From Magnetococcales bacterium (GTDB taxonomy: Bacteria > Pseudomonadota > Magnetococcia > Magnetococcales > JADFYX01), in assembly GCA_002753565.1 (NCBI GenBank), contig PEAM01000012.1, positions 1 through 64,000 of the forward strand: 64,000 nt of DNA, written 5' to 3'. The translations under genes were made by a program, and so were the position numbers. This document shows, piece after piece, positions 17,787-27,842 of the stretch. Within the stretch, counting starts at the first letter, position 1; the number at the start of each line of letters is the position of its first letter. Under the pieces are notes generated by a model. The model made no database searches, was not told where the DNA came from, and was given only the letters and a program-made list of their open reading frames with translations.

Positions 17787-18605
17787 TCAAAGATCAACCA
17801 TCTCCACCCGATCCACCGCAATCTCCCCCAGAAAACGTCCGGCAACCTCCTGGAATCGGTCGGCTACATCGGTTACATAAAAATCCACCCGCTGTTTGGC
17901 ATCCGGTTGTGTCGGCAGGAGGAGTTGGTTCATTAATTTTTCCAGCGCCTCCACCACCGCTTCCGCCGAGTCGATCAGCTGGGTACGGGGGCCAAGCACC
18001 TGGGCGATAATCGGCTTTAAGACCGGATAGTGGGTACAGCCCAAAATCAGGATATCGACCGGGTCTTTTAAGAATGGGGCAAGATTCTCCTCAACAATCA
18101 ACCGGGTTGCTCCATGGTTGATCCACCCCTCCTCAACCAATGGTACAAACAGCGGGCAGGCCAGAGAGCTGACCTTCAAAGCCGGCTTCAGCAGGGCCAG
18201 AGTGTTGGGGTAGGCGCCGCTGGCAATGGTTGAACGGGTACCGATAATACCAATATGGCCCGACCGACTCTTCATCTCGGCCAGGGCTTTTTGGCATCCG
18301 GGCTGAATCACGCCGAGTACCGGCGTCTCACAGTGGGCACGCAGTGCGCCCAAACCCAGCGCCGACGCGGTATTGCAGGCCGCAATCAACCCCTTGACGT
18401 TACGCTGGATCAAAAAATTGGCCACCTGGATGGTATAACGCTCAACCGTCCGAACCGACTTGGCGCCGTAAGGGACGCGTGCGGTATCGCCGAGGTAGAT
18501 AAAATGTTCATGGGGAAAGGCTGCAATCAGCTCTTTAAGAACGGTCAGTCCACCAACGCCGGAGTCAAAAATGCCAATGGGGCGGGAGTCATACGGAGTA
18601 TCCAT
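17787..18605 (-). CDS. murI: Glutamate racemase
   Basis: Supplies D-glutamate for peptidoglycan. About 272 residues from ATG 18605. GIFDSGVGGLTVLKEL is at the start, the first catalytic Cys in AACNTASALGL near residue 75, and the second in ILGCTHYPVLKP near residue 185. The frame is open upstream to a TTG at 18632 (ATG 18629), but no start has a clear ribosome binding site. It is on the same strand as the pyr genes, 127 bases upstream, and may be co-transcribed with them. Confidence 0.93.
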   Translation of the reverse strand: MDTPYDSRPIGIFDSGVGGLTVLKELIAAFPHEHFIYLGDTARVPYGAKSVRTVERYTIQVANFLIQRNVKGLIAACNTASALGLGALRAHCETPVLGVIQPGCQKALAEMKSRSGHIGIIGTRSTIASGAYPNTLALLKPALKVSSLACPLFVPLVEEGWINHGATRLIVEENLAPFLKDPVDILILGCTHYPVLKPIIAQVLGPRTQLIDSAEAVVEALEKLMNQLLLPTQPDAKQRVDFYVTDVADRFQEVAGRFLGEIAVDRVEMVDL

Positions 18606-18808
18606 GGGGTCCAGTTTACACCATCTCATCAAGGGCTGTAAAAATAAATAGGGTGGGTCATCCGAAGGGTTGTTGTCCGGTCGACGGTTTTTTTGGTGGC
18701 AATGCGTGAAGCCAGCTCTTCTCTACCGTGATATCTGACCAGTATTTGCAATATCTTGACGGCATCTATTTTGTCGCTTTTTGCTCGACGAGCACGTCGG
18801 TTTACTTC
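18606..18808. other. Region upstream of murI
   Basis: About 200 bases without a gene. It should hold the murI (and perhaps pyr) promoter, reading left. No clean -35/-10 pair was found by eye. Confidence 0.35.
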
Positions 18809-18975
18809 AACCTGGAAACGGCAGTTGTTAGCCCATACTTGGCATAACCTCGTGATTCACCTGCTGTCATAGAAAAAAGTCTCATCACGCATTGGGTGAG
18901 GTCGATTTTTTCTATGGCAGCAGCTAAACCGATATCTTGCACCATTCATGCACTTCCAACTGCCGTTTCTAGGTT
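18809..18975. repeat. 167-bp foldback (MITE-like) element
   Basis: Terminal inverted repeats of 19 bases (AACCTGGAAACGGCAGTTG on the left; the right reads the same on the other strand with one change). Inside lies a second inverted pair, CTGCTGTCATAGAAAAAA at 18861-18878 and its complement at 18906-18923, with one mismatch. No gene is inside. The right end meets the stop codon of the methyltransferase gene. No target duplication is obvious. Confidence 0.75.
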
Positions 18976-19952
18976 CAATAATCCTTTTTTTGTACGACAC
19001 AAAGTCCTGTCCCCTTGTCACGGTGCAGCGTCCCTTCCAAGAGCCTCAATTGGCTCTCAAAAAGATCAAGGACCTGAGACCGCTGAGCGTGGCCTTGGTG
19101 GTGATCAAGCCCCATGGGTGTGTCAAGGGTGGCCTCCAGGTCTGTCATGACATAATCGAAAATCAATATTCCACCCGGATTTAACAGGTCAATAAAACGC
19201 TGTGCCGTACGCAAGGGTTGGTCCAGATGCTCAAAAACAGCCCGACAGAAAATGACATCATAGTGAATATCCGCAGGAAGCTGAAACCCCTCTTCCGGTC
19301 GCAACAACAGGGGGATAATGTTTTGACAGTGGCGAAAACGGTAACACCCATAATGAAAAGGCAGATATTCCAGGTCGGCCAGATAGATTTTTTGCTGGGG
19401 GTCAGGGTTGAAAAATTCAAAATAACTGAGCGTAATCGGTGCGGTGGCGCAGCCATATTCGAGGATATTCCGAGGGGATGGGTGATAGGTGCGCATGAAC
19501 TCCAGAGGCAGCAACTGATGGGTGACATACTCCTTGTTCACCATATGAAAAAGTTTGGCGATCACCTTGGGATGTTGCCATTTTTTCAAATGGGCACCCT
19601 CAGAGATCTCAGGCTCGGCCTGGGCGTTATCGAGGGATTGATTGGCAGAAGCCACGGTATAGACCCCTTTCAGGAAAAAAAAATCCTGCACACTCCACAC
19701 CCCCCGCCCTTTTAAAACGGTTTTCCAATACTCTCTGAAAACCTCATACCAGCTAAGGTCGATATGGGTATTGCGCCCTATCTTCCAGAGCGCTTTCCGA
19801 TACCTGGCAGGTAGGAAGCGGTTTTTATAGATCCGATGCAGTCGAGTTTGCAGGAAGGGTACCTTGTTTACCGCCGGTGACTCTTTGGCATCGTAAGGGA
19901 ATGATTTGAAAAGCTCGGGAACGTTGACGACCAACTTATCAAATTTATTCAT
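18975..19952 (-). CDS. Class I SAM-dependent methyltransferase, substrate unknown
   Basis: 325 residues. The SAM-binding motif I is ILEYGCATAPITLSYFE near residue 165, followed by YLADLEYLPF (motif II acid), DVIFCRAVFEHLDQP (post-motif region) and LLNPGGILIFDYV. The first 150 residues have no domain I recognise. The gene is flanked by tRNA-Gly and the foldback element, without operon partners. The substrate cannot be inferred. The last codons and stop abut the foldback, so the C-terminus may have been trimmed by its insertion. Confidence 0.75.
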   Translation of the reverse strand: MNKFDKLVVNVPELFKSFPYDAKESPAVNKVPFLQTRLHRIYKNRFLPARYRKALWKIGRNTHIDLSWYEVFREYWKTVLKGRGVWSVQDFFFLKGVYTVASANQSLDNAQAEPEISEGAHLKKWQHPKVIAKLFHMVNKEYVTHQLLPLEFMRTYHPSPRNILEYGCATAPITLSYFEFFNPDPQQKIYLADLEYLPFHYGCYRFRHCQNIIPLLLRPEEGFQLPADIHYDVIFCRAVFEHLDQPLRTAQRFIDLLNPGGILIFDYVMTDLEATLDTPMGLDHHQGHAQRSQVLDLFESQLRLLEGTLHRDKGTGLCVVQKKDY

Positions 19953-20079
19953 GATTCAATCCACCATCAAACAGTTGTTTGGTTCGGTGCAGGCTTGGAA
20001 GGGGTGGGGAGATATTCGTGTCCAGGCTGGCAAAAAAACAGCCTTATCGTATGGTTAGCAACCTGTTGACGACAAATAA

Positions 20080-20153
20080 TGGAGCGGATGAGGAGAATCG
20101 AACTCCCGTCTTAAGCTTGGGAAGCTTAGGCCCTACCATTAGACGACACCCGC
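20080..20153 (-). tRNA. tRNA-Gly (anticodon CCC), CCA encoded
   Basis: On the minus strand the gene reads GCGGGTG ... CATCCGC, giving a 7-bp acceptor stem (one G-U), discriminator T and an encoded CCA. The anticodon stem is TAAGC / GCTTA with loop TTCCCAA, so the anticodon is CCC. The T-arm has GTTCGATTC. It stands alone between the methyltransferase and the anti-sigma-like gene. Confidence 0.93.
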
Positions 20154-20307
20154 ATTTTGGAAGATGATCCCAGTGGTATGTCTACCAAAAAAAGGGTGAT
20201 CAGGTCAATAGCTACCTCCCACCCAATGAACTTTACCTGTGAGGGGGTTACCTAATGACCAAGATGGGGTTTGGGACTTATTACCTGGCAGATGGTGAGA
20301 GTGAGAT

Positions 20308-21096
20308 ATGGAGAAGAAGACAATTCATCTATTGATCAGTCGGGGGCTGGACGGCGATCTAAACCGGGAGGAGATGGTTAAACTCTATCGGTTGGTGGCT
20401 AACGATCCCTCCTTGACCGTAGAGATGGGCGAGCTGGCTCGATTGCAAGAGGAGCTGCTCACCCTCTCCCAGCTAACCTCCGAACAGACCCCCACAACAG
20501 ACCTGGCAGCCCGGATGGCGGCGACCATCCAGAAGGAGCAGCAAAAAAAAATCTCTTTTTTTGCCCTGACGCAACGCCTTCATCAGTGGCTGCTCTCCCC
20601 TAAAGGGCTGGCAGTTCAGCCCCTCTCTTTTGCCGGCGGTATTCTGGCCTCGCTTCTGGTTGTCTGGCTGACGGCCCCCGGCATGAATCTTCCTCTGGAT
20701 AATAACCCCACCCTCCAGACCGCCCGCCTCAATATCCACGATGTCCAGTTTGTTAAAGCCAAGGCTCGGATAAGCTGGACCAACCAATTCATCATTCCTC
20801 CAGGAGGCTCTACCCGCTTGGCCCTCGACCAGGGGCAGGAGCCGGTTCAAATCCAGTTTGAAACCGTCGAACCAACCCGCTTGACGGTGACCCATACCTC
20901 CCTGAAACGGGGTGAGGAGGCGGTGCGAACCTTTGTGGTGACCGGCATTGGTTATGCTACCCTGCGCCAACCCCACACCGGTGATGCGGTTGGTATCGAG
21001 AACAGTGGTCAGGTTCCGGTCTTGGTCTACATGAGAAACGCCGGAGGTGTGACGGTCAGCGATTTTACGGCCCGAAACATGAGTCAGTCGTTATGA
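20308..21096 (+). CDS. Single-pass membrane protein with anti-sigma-like N-terminus
   Basis: 262 residues. The N-terminal helical part (LLISRGLDGDLNREEMVKL, then NDPSLTVEMGEL) resembles the cytoplasmic part of anti-sigma factors but lacks a zinc-binding HC2 motif. One membrane segment (FAGGILASLLVVWLTA, about residues 108-124) is followed by a periplasmic domain rich in beta strands (residues 130-262). No sigma factor gene is adjacent, so the role is open. It lies alone between tRNA-Gly and hfq. Confidence 0.6.
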   Translation: MEKKTIHLLISRGLDGDLNREEMVKLYRLVANDPSLTVEMGELARLQEELLTLSQLTSEQTPTTDLAARMAATIQKEQQKKISFFALTQRLHQWLLSPKGLAVQPLSFAGGILASLLVVWLTAPGMNLPLDNNPTLQTARLNIHDVQFVKAKARISWTNQFIIPPGGSTRLALDQGQEPVQIQFETVEPTRLTVTHTSLKRGEEAVRTFVVTGIGYATLRQPHTGDAVGIENSGQVPVLVYMRNAGGVTVSDFTARNMSQSL

Positions 21097-21412
21097 TTCC
21101 AATTGGTTGATGGGGTGCTGTTTTCTGACGGCAGAGCGTGGGGCAGGTGGCATTTTGCAGCGACTGCCAACAGCCAAACCGTTGAGATTGGACCAAGCTT
21201 ACAAATTGTTACACTGAGTCATTAACCATAATAATTATTGATTCTAACGTTTTATTGTAAATTTTCTTGCTGAAACTATCAATAATTCCTATCCTTACCG
21301 CTAGGTAATCCGGGGGGAGAATATCAAGAAGGGCTGTCTAGCTGTTGCCTGGATCCTTTTTTAATAAAAAAAGAGTGTTCAAATCATAAGAGTACAAAAA
21401 AGGGGAGTCACC
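21097..21412. promoter_or_regulatory. hfq upstream region with candidate promoter
   Basis: A 316-base gap, A+T-rich toward its right half. TTGCTG (21268-21273) and TATCCT (21291-21296) with a 17-base spacer could be a sigma-70 promoter for hfq. A T-run/A-run pair (CTTTTTTA ATA AAAAAAG) lies near 21356. AAGGGGAG before ATG 21413 is the ribosome binding site. No gene is seen. Confidence 0.4.
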
Positions 21413-21649
21413 ATGGCGAATCAAACCTCTCAGATGATCCAAGATCCATTCCTGAATGCGCTTAGGCGTGAAAAGGTGCCGGTAACTGTTTTTTTGGTTA
21501 ATGGCATTAAGCTGCAAGGGGTTATCTCCTCCTTCGACAACTACTGTCTTATGCTGAAAAACAGTGTGACCCAACTGGTTTTCAAACATGCCATCTCCAC
21601 CGTCATGCCCTCTCGTGATGTCGTGATCGACCCTGCCAACAAGGAGTAG
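21413..21649 (+). CDS. hfq: RNA chaperone Hfq
   Basis: 78-residue Sm-like protein. Sm1 is [21 protein letters not shown] and Sm2 carries [15 protein letters not shown], with the KH pair typical of bacterial Hfq. The C-terminal tail is very short, as in alphaproteobacteria. It is expected to form hexamers that pair small RNAs with mRNAs. The stop codon is followed within 4 bases by the apparent start of hflX. Confidence 0.97.
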   Translation: MANQTSQMIQDPFLNALRREKVPVTVFLVNGIKLQGVISSFDNYCLMLKNSVTQLVFKHAISTVMPSRDVVIDPANKE

Positions 21650-21653
21650 TAAC

Positions 21654-22943
21654 CTGTTAGAGACCGCCCTGGAACCAGACCGAGCCCTACTGATTCAAAC
21701 CATCGTTCGAGATGTTGATCGAAATCGTGACCGAGCTGAACGTCTGGCCGATGAGCTGGACCATCTGGCCCGTGGTGCGGGCTTGGAGGTTGCCGCGTTG
21801 CAACTGCTCACCATTCCCCGCATTCACCCTGGCACCTTTCTCGGCAAAGGGCGGGTGGAGATTATTCGGGATGAGGTAAAAACGTTGGAGGTGACGGTGG
21901 TGGTGTTCAACCATGCCCTCACGCCGGTTCAACAGCGTAACCTGGAAGAGGTACTTCAGGCCAAGGTGGTGGACCGTACCGGCCTGATCCTGGAAATTTT
22001 TGCGGCTCGGGCCAGAACCAAAGAGGGGACCCTTCAGGTAGAGCTGGCCTCCTTGCTTTACCAGCAGTCTCGTCTGGTGCGTACCTGGACCCACCTGGAA
22101 CGGCAGCGAGGGGGGGTCGGACTGCGTGGTGGACCGGGTGAGACCCAGATTGAGGTGGATCGCCGCCTGATTCGAGAGAAGGTGACCCGGCTTAAAAAAC
22201 AGCTTGGTCAGGTAGAGCGTACCCGAACCCTTCAGCGTCAGTCCCGCAAGGATGTACCCTTTTTTACGGCAACCCTGGTGGGTTATACCAATGCGGGCAA
22301 ATCCACGCTGTTCAACCGCCTGACAGAGGCCAAGGTCTATGCGGCCGACCAGCTTTTTGCCACCCTGGACCCCACCATGCGTGGCTTGACCCTGCCCAAC
22401 GGCGAGCGGGTGATCCTCAGCGATACCGTGGGCTTCATCCGTGCCCTTCCTCATCAACTGGTTGCCGCTTTTCGGGCCACACTCGAAGAGGTCCTGACCG
22501 CCGACCTGCTGCTGCATGTGGTCGACCTTTCCGACCCCCAATGGCGGGAGCAGGAGGAGGCGGTCATGGAGGTGTTGCGAGATTTGGGTGCAGGAGACCG
22601 TCCCATGGTGACTCTGTTCAACAAGGTGGATTGCATCCGGGAAGATCAAGGGGGATTGCTGAGCCGCCTGGAGAGCCGCAGCGACGCCCTGCTGCTTTCG
22701 GCTACCACCGGAAAGGGTATTGACCCTCTTCTGGATAAACTTGCCGAGGCAGCCCAACAAGGCTCAACCCTCTACCATCTCGATCTACCAGCGACCGATG
22801 GCGCTTTTTTGGCCAAACTCTGTCAGGAGGGGCGGGTGGTGGAACGGCTTGAAGTGGAAGACCGCATCCATCTGAGCGTCTCTCTCTCTCAAACCATCTC
22901 GGGGCGCCTGCGTCAGGAAATTGAGGCCTACCGGAGATTTTAG
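21654..22943 (+). CDS. hflX: GTPase HflX, apparent CTG start
   Basis: Ribosome-associated GTPase. The G1 motif is VGYTNAGKSTLFNRL, G3 DTVGFIRALP, and G4 NKVD; the HflX N-terminal domain has PGTFLGKGRVEII and GLRGGPGETQIEVDRR. The first canonical start in frame is TTG 21783, which would remove the conserved helix AERLADELDHLARGAGLEV. Extending left to CTG 21654 restores it, gives 429 residues (the E. coli protein has 426) and places AAGGAG 7 bases upstream. No ATG, GTG or TTG lies in frame between the last stop (21624) and 21783. It is in an operon with hfq. Confidence 0.85.
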   Translation: MLETALEPDRALLIQTIVRDVDRNRDRAERLADELDHLARGAGLEVAALQLLTIPRIHPGTFLGKGRVEIIRDEVKTLEVTVVVFNHALTPVQQRNLEEVLQAKVVDRTGLILEIFAARARTKEGTLQVELASLLYQQSRLVRTWTHLERQRGGVGLRGGPGETQIEVDRRLIREKVTRLKKQLGQVERTRTLQRQSRKDVPFFTATLVGYTNAGKSTLFNRLTEAKVYAADQLFATLDPTMRGLTLPNGERVILSDTVGFIRALPHQLVAAFRATLEEVLTADLLLHVVDLSDPQWREQEEAVMEVLRDLGAGDRPMVTLFNKVDCIREDQGGLLSRLESRSDALLLSATTGKGIDPLLDKLAEAAQQGSTLYHLDLPATDGAFLAKLCQEGRVVERLEVEDRIHLSVSLSQTISGRLRQEIEAYRRF

Positions 22944-22997
22944 TTTTTTTCCCAATTCTCTCGCTTATTTAAAAAAAATGTGGCCCAAAACGGAAAT

Positions 22998-23042
22998 ATT
23001 CCTGCCTGAAAGGCTTGACAGGCAGGAATGAATGCTTACATT
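22998..23042 (+). promoter_or_regulatory. Candidate groESL promoter overlapping an inverted repeat
   Basis: TTGACA (23015-23020), a 16-base spacer and TACATT (23037-23042) look like a sigma-70 promoter upstream of groES. The -35 hexamer lies across the spacer and right arm of an 11-bp inverted repeat, ATTCCTGCCTG (22998-23008) and CAGGCAGGAAT (23019-23029), with a 10-base spacer. It has no T run, so an operator is more likely than a terminator. It does not match CIRCE. Confidence 0.5.
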
Positions 23043-23152
23043 AGCACCCAACACACTTCATTTTTTAATGAAGGTTTGAAAATATCATCTTGAAAATCCT
23101 TGTAAAAAAAACGATCACATCATCCCATTATCACTCTGGAGATAGGAAGAAC

Positions 23153-23446
23153 ATGAAAACTAAGTTTCGTCCGTTGCACGACCGAGTCGTGGTTAAGCGC
23201 ACCGAAGAAGATCAAAAAACGGCTGGTGGCATCATCATTCCCGATACTGCCAAGGAAAAACCCATTCAAGGCATTATTTTAGCTGTCGGCAAAGGCGCTG
23301 TTTCCGAAAGCGGAACATTGCAACCCCTGGAGGTTAAAGTGGGTGACAAGGTTCTGTTTGGCAAATATGGCGGTACAGAGGTCAAGATTGATGGCGAGGA
23401 GCTCCTGATTATGCGGGAGTCCGACATCATGGGCGTTTTGAAGTAG
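23153..23446 (+). CDS. groES: Co-chaperonin GroES
   Basis: 97 residues with [11 protein letters not shown] at the N-terminus, the mobile loop [16 protein letters not shown], and the C-terminal [10 protein letters not shown]. The start ATG 23153 has GGAGATAGGAAG upstream; the frame is open 21 codons further left but that part does not belong to the family. It caps the GroEL folding chamber. groEL follows after 86 bases. Confidence 0.97.
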   Translation: MKTKFRPLHDRVVVKRTEEDQKTAGGIIIPDTAKEKPIQGIILAVGKGAVSESGTLQPLEVKVGDKVLFGKYGGTEVKIDGEELLIMRESDIMGVLK

Positions 23447-23529
23447 TCCTGAGCTTGGAATTTTTCCAAACGGACTGACTGTTCACAAGACAGCTTTTTC
23501 AAGAGCTGTTATCAAATAGAGGTAGATAG

Positions 23530-25191
<1,662 letters not shown>

Positions 25192-25240
25192 TTTGCCCCC
25201 CCCCTTACTGACTGAAAGTTTGGAAAATAAGTGGGTTTGT

Positions 25241-25281
25241 GACACCCCCGGTTGCTTTTGTGGCCGGGGGTGTCTATTTTT
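25241..25281 (+). terminator. Intrinsic terminator after groEL
   Basis: The perfect 11-bp stem GACACCCCCGG / CCGGGGGTGTC with a 12-nt loop is followed by TATTTTT. It ends the groESL operon. Confidence 0.9.
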
Positions 25282-25355
25282 AGAGGTTGTGGCGTTGTAA
25301 GTAGGATGACTATCTATTGCTGTTCCCTTTGGGAGCGGTCAGGAGTTTAATCACT

Positions 25356-25523
25356 ATGGAAATTTTAAACCTTATTCCAATCGGTTTTTTGGTCTATGTC
25401 ATCTATCTGGCTGCCAAGCGGGGATTTGCGCACGGATATACCGACAACTATTTCCAGACGATAAAAATCAAGACCGGCAAAAAATTTGCCAATTTCTTCG
25501 GTATTCCAAAAGCCGACATGTAG
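25356..25523 (+). CDS. Small membrane protein, function unknown
   Basis: 55 residues from ATG 25356 with AGGAG 10 bases upstream. One hydrophobic segment (ILNLIPIGFLVYVIYLAA, residues 3-20), then a basic, aromatic tail (KRGFAHGYTDNYFQTIKI, KTGKKFANFFGIP). It is probably N-out or embedded in the inner membrane. I do not recognise the family. It lies between groEL and elbB with its own upstream space. Confidence 0.6.
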   Translation: MEILNLIPIGFLVYVIYLAAKRGFAHGYTDNYFQTIKIKTGKKFANFFGIPKADM

Positions 25524-25657
25524 GGTGTTGTTGATCGTTTAGCGTGTAAAAAGCCAAAGAGGTCAGCAGGTATCAACAGGCTTTGGCAAGCCGCCTTTTT
25601 CTTGGCCTTTTTGATCGCTGTATTGATGATCGGAACCCACTGAAAAGGAGATCTCTC

Positions 25658-26320
25658 ATGGTGCGCATTGGTGTCGTTTTATCGGGTTGTGGTTTTCTGG
25701 ATGGGGCGGAGATTTATGAATCGACCCTCACCCTCTTCTTTCTCGATCAAGCCGGGGCTGATGTTACCATCATGGCCCCCAATATCACCCAACACCACGT
25801 CATGAACCACCTCACCCAAGAGGTGACAGAAGAGAGCCGCAACGTTTTGGTTGAGTCAGCCCGGTTGGCTCGTGGCAAGATCAAAGACTTGGCGACCATT
25901 CAAGCCGACGACCTGGATGGGCTGATTATGCCCGGTGGGTTTGGTGCGGCAAAAAACCTCTCTACCATCGCTTTTGATGGCTCCAAAGGGGCCATCAACT
26001 CCGATCTGGCCGACCTGATCCAAGCTCTCCATCAAGCCAAAAAACCTATTGGTGCCATCTGCATTGCCCCGGCTGTTCTCTCCAAGGCTCTGGCCGACCG
26101 AGGCATCACCTTGACCATTGGCAACGACAGCGATACAGCCAACGCCATTCAGACCATGGGCAACAAACATCAAGAGAGCAGTGCGGACAATATTGTCGTC
26201 GATGAGAACAACCGGATTGTCTCTACAGCAGCCTATATGTGTGCTGCAAGCATTGGAGAGGCCGGTTCAGGTATTGAAAAACTGGTTAACCGTATCGTTG
26301 CCATGGCAGAAAAGTCGTGA
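25658..26320 (+). CDS. elbB: ElbB, DJ-1/PfpI superfamily glyoxalase-like protein
   Basis: 220 residues. VGVVLSGCGFLDGAEIYES-type start (IGVVLSGCGFLDGAEIYEST), LDGLIMPGGFGAAKNL near residue 88, and the nucleophile elbow IGAICIAPAVLSKAL near residue 130 with its Cys identify the ElbB branch of DJ-1/PfpI proteins. E. coli ElbB has weak glyoxalase activity and was linked to isoprenoid synthesis. ATG 25658 has AAAAGGAG upstream. Its stop overlaps the GTG start of the next gene (GTGA). Confidence 0.92.
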   Translation: MVRIGVVLSGCGFLDGAEIYESTLTLFFLDQAGADVTIMAPNITQHHVMNHLTQEVTEESRNVLVESARLARGKIKDLATIQADDLDGLIMPGGFGAAKNLSTIAFDGSKGAINSDLADLIQALHQAKKPIGAICIAPAVLSKALADRGITLTIGNDSDTANAIQTMGNKHQESSADNIVVDENNRIVSTAAYMCAASIGEAGSGIEKLVNRIVAMAEKS

Positions 26321-27447
26321 CGGCTCTTGTCATTTATGCTGATAGTGAACGGTCGGCCGATCTTTATTATGCCACCGGTTTTTTTGCGCCTGACCCTTTT
26401 CTTTTTTTGGCAGAGTCCAATGGCACCACCCATCTTTTCACCTCCTCTCTCGAAATTGATCGGGCTAGAAGGGTCGCCAAGGTGGATCATATTCATGATT
26501 GGGCGGAAATTCTTAAAAAATTCAAAAAAAAACATCCCGATAAAACGGTCCAAGAAGGGTCTCTCATCGCTTTTTTTCTGGCCAAAAAAAAAATCCTCGA
26601 TCTGGAGGTGCCCGGAGATTTTCCGCTCTCTCTGGCCGATGCCCTGCGTACGTTGGGTTTTCGAGTCAAAGCGGCTCCCGGACTGTTCTGGCCACGACGG
26701 GCTATTAAAAAGCCAGAAGAGGTTGCCGCCATTGAAACTGCTCTGGAGATAACAGGCCGGGGGTTGATGGCTGGGGTGGAGATGATTCGCTCGGCAGAGA
26801 TTGGCCAGGACGGCATGCTCTATCTTAATTCGGAGCCCCTTACCAGTGAGCGGGTTCGAGGAGAGATTAATGCCCGTTTGGTTCGAGAAGGGGCCCAACC
26901 CAGCCATACCATCGTTGCGGGTGGCTTACAGGGGGCCGACCCTCACGAAGAGGGTTTCGGACCCTTGCCTGCCCACCAGGCGATTATTCTGGATGTGTTT
27001 CCTCGGGTAGAAAAAAGTGGCTATTGGGGCGACATGACCCGCACCGTCTGCCGAGGTACTGCGCCGGATCGGATCAAGCAGGCTTGGGAGGTTGTCCATC
27101 AAGGACAGGAGATCGCCTTTGCTGCCATTCGTGGCGGAGCCTCTGGCCTGGAGATTCACACCAAGATTACCGACTATTTTACCGAGCAGGGTTTTCCCAC
27201 CGGGCCGGTTGAGGGGGGTCGCCAGGGAGGTTTTTTCCATGGCACCGGTCACGGTCTGGGGCTGGAGATCCATGAGTCCCCTCGTATCAGCAGTAAAGAT
27301 CAGACGCTGGAGGTGGGACATGTGGTGACGGTAGAGCCGGGCCTTTACTATCCGGATATGGGGGGAGTTCGTCTGGAGGATGTGGTGGTGGTCGAAGCGG
27401 GGGGATGCCGCAATCTGACCAAGGTACCCAAATTTTTGGAGCTGTAG
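26317..27447 (+). CDS. M24 family Xaa-Pro aminopeptidase-like metallopeptidase
   Basis: 376 residues: creatinase-type N-terminal domain (1-135) and pita-bread catalytic domain (about 140-376). The dimetal ligands are in place: Asp in IILDVFPR, Asp in WGDMTRTVC, His in GTGHGLGLEIHE, Glu in the same segment region and Glu in GGVRLEDVV. It probably removes an N-terminal residue ahead of proline or cleaves dipeptides. It begins with GTG overlapping the elbB stop, so the two are translationally coupled. A repeat element follows. Confidence 0.9.
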   Translation: MTALVIYADSERSADLYYATGFFAPDPFLFLAESNGTTHLFTSSLEIDRARRVAKVDHIHDWAEILKKFKKKHPDKTVQEGSLIAFFLAKKKILDLEVPGDFPLSLADALRTLGFRVKAAPGLFWPRRAIKKPEEVAAIETALEITGRGLMAGVEMIRSAEIGQDGMLYLNSEPLTSERVRGEINARLVREGAQPSHTIVAGGLQGADPHEEGFGPLPAHQAIILDVFPRVEKSGYWGDMTRTVCRGTAPDRIKQAWEVVHQGQEIAFAAIRGGASGLEIHTKITDYFTEQGFPTGPVEGGRQGGFFHGTGHGLGLEIHESPRISSKDQTLEVGHVVTVEPGLYYPDMGGVRLEDVVVVEAGGCRNLTKVPKFLEL

Positions 27448-27479
27448 AAGATTTTACCCAACAGAGAACATCCCGATGG

Positions 27480-27565
27480 AAGCAGGCAACGCCCAAAATT
27501 TTGTTTTTGCTTTTAATTTTAAAAATCGAGGGGGTCTGGGGGGATGCAAGACCTTCCAGGAGTTA
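27480..27565 (-). repeat. Structured intergenic repeat, decayed copy
   Basis: A degenerate copy, opposite in orientation to the neighbouring full one: GCCCAAAATTTTG, TTTTTGCTTTTAATTTTAAA and GGGGGTCTGGGGGGATGCAAG match, with many changes, the corresponding parts of the copy at 61640-61735. It suggests two independent insertions at the same spot. Confidence 0.5.
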
Positions 27566-27590
27566 CTTCCATTTTTCAATGATAATGACA

Positions 27591-27811
27591 ATATGGTCAG
27601 TTAAAACCAAATTGGGACAATGGTTAAAGGCAAAGTCAACACCTTGGGAGGCCTTGCAGGCCCCCAAATCCCCACGCTTTTAAAGGTAAAAAACAACTTA
27701 AAATAAAATACTTGGAACCTTGGGCGCTGCCCAAACCCGCCGGGAAGGCATTCATGCCTTCCCAGACCCATCCGCACTCTTTTTGTACAAATTTGGTTAG
27801 AAATCTCTATA
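27591..27811. repeat. Structured intergenic repeat, full copy
   Basis: Begins ATATGGTCAGTTAAAACCAAA and ends TTTGGTTAGAAATCTCTAT, giving imperfect terminal inverted repeats. It contains the stem-loops TTGGGAGGCC / GGCCCCCAA, TTGGGC / GCCCAA and GGGAAGGCAT / ATGCCTTCCC (27742-27763). It lies between the convergent M24 peptidase and PII-like genes. Confidence 0.88.
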
Positions 27812-27842
27812 AAAGGATGCGATCAGTTGAAAACCGGTCAGG

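Noticed and set aside
23030-23050. CIRCE element upstream of groES
   Set aside because: Only a half-site-like TTAGCACC is present; the second half of TTAGCACTC-N9-GAGTGCTAA is missing.
25551-25587. Terminator hairpin GCCAAAG / CTTTGGC upstream of elbB
   Set aside because: The loop is long and no T run follows; not convincing.
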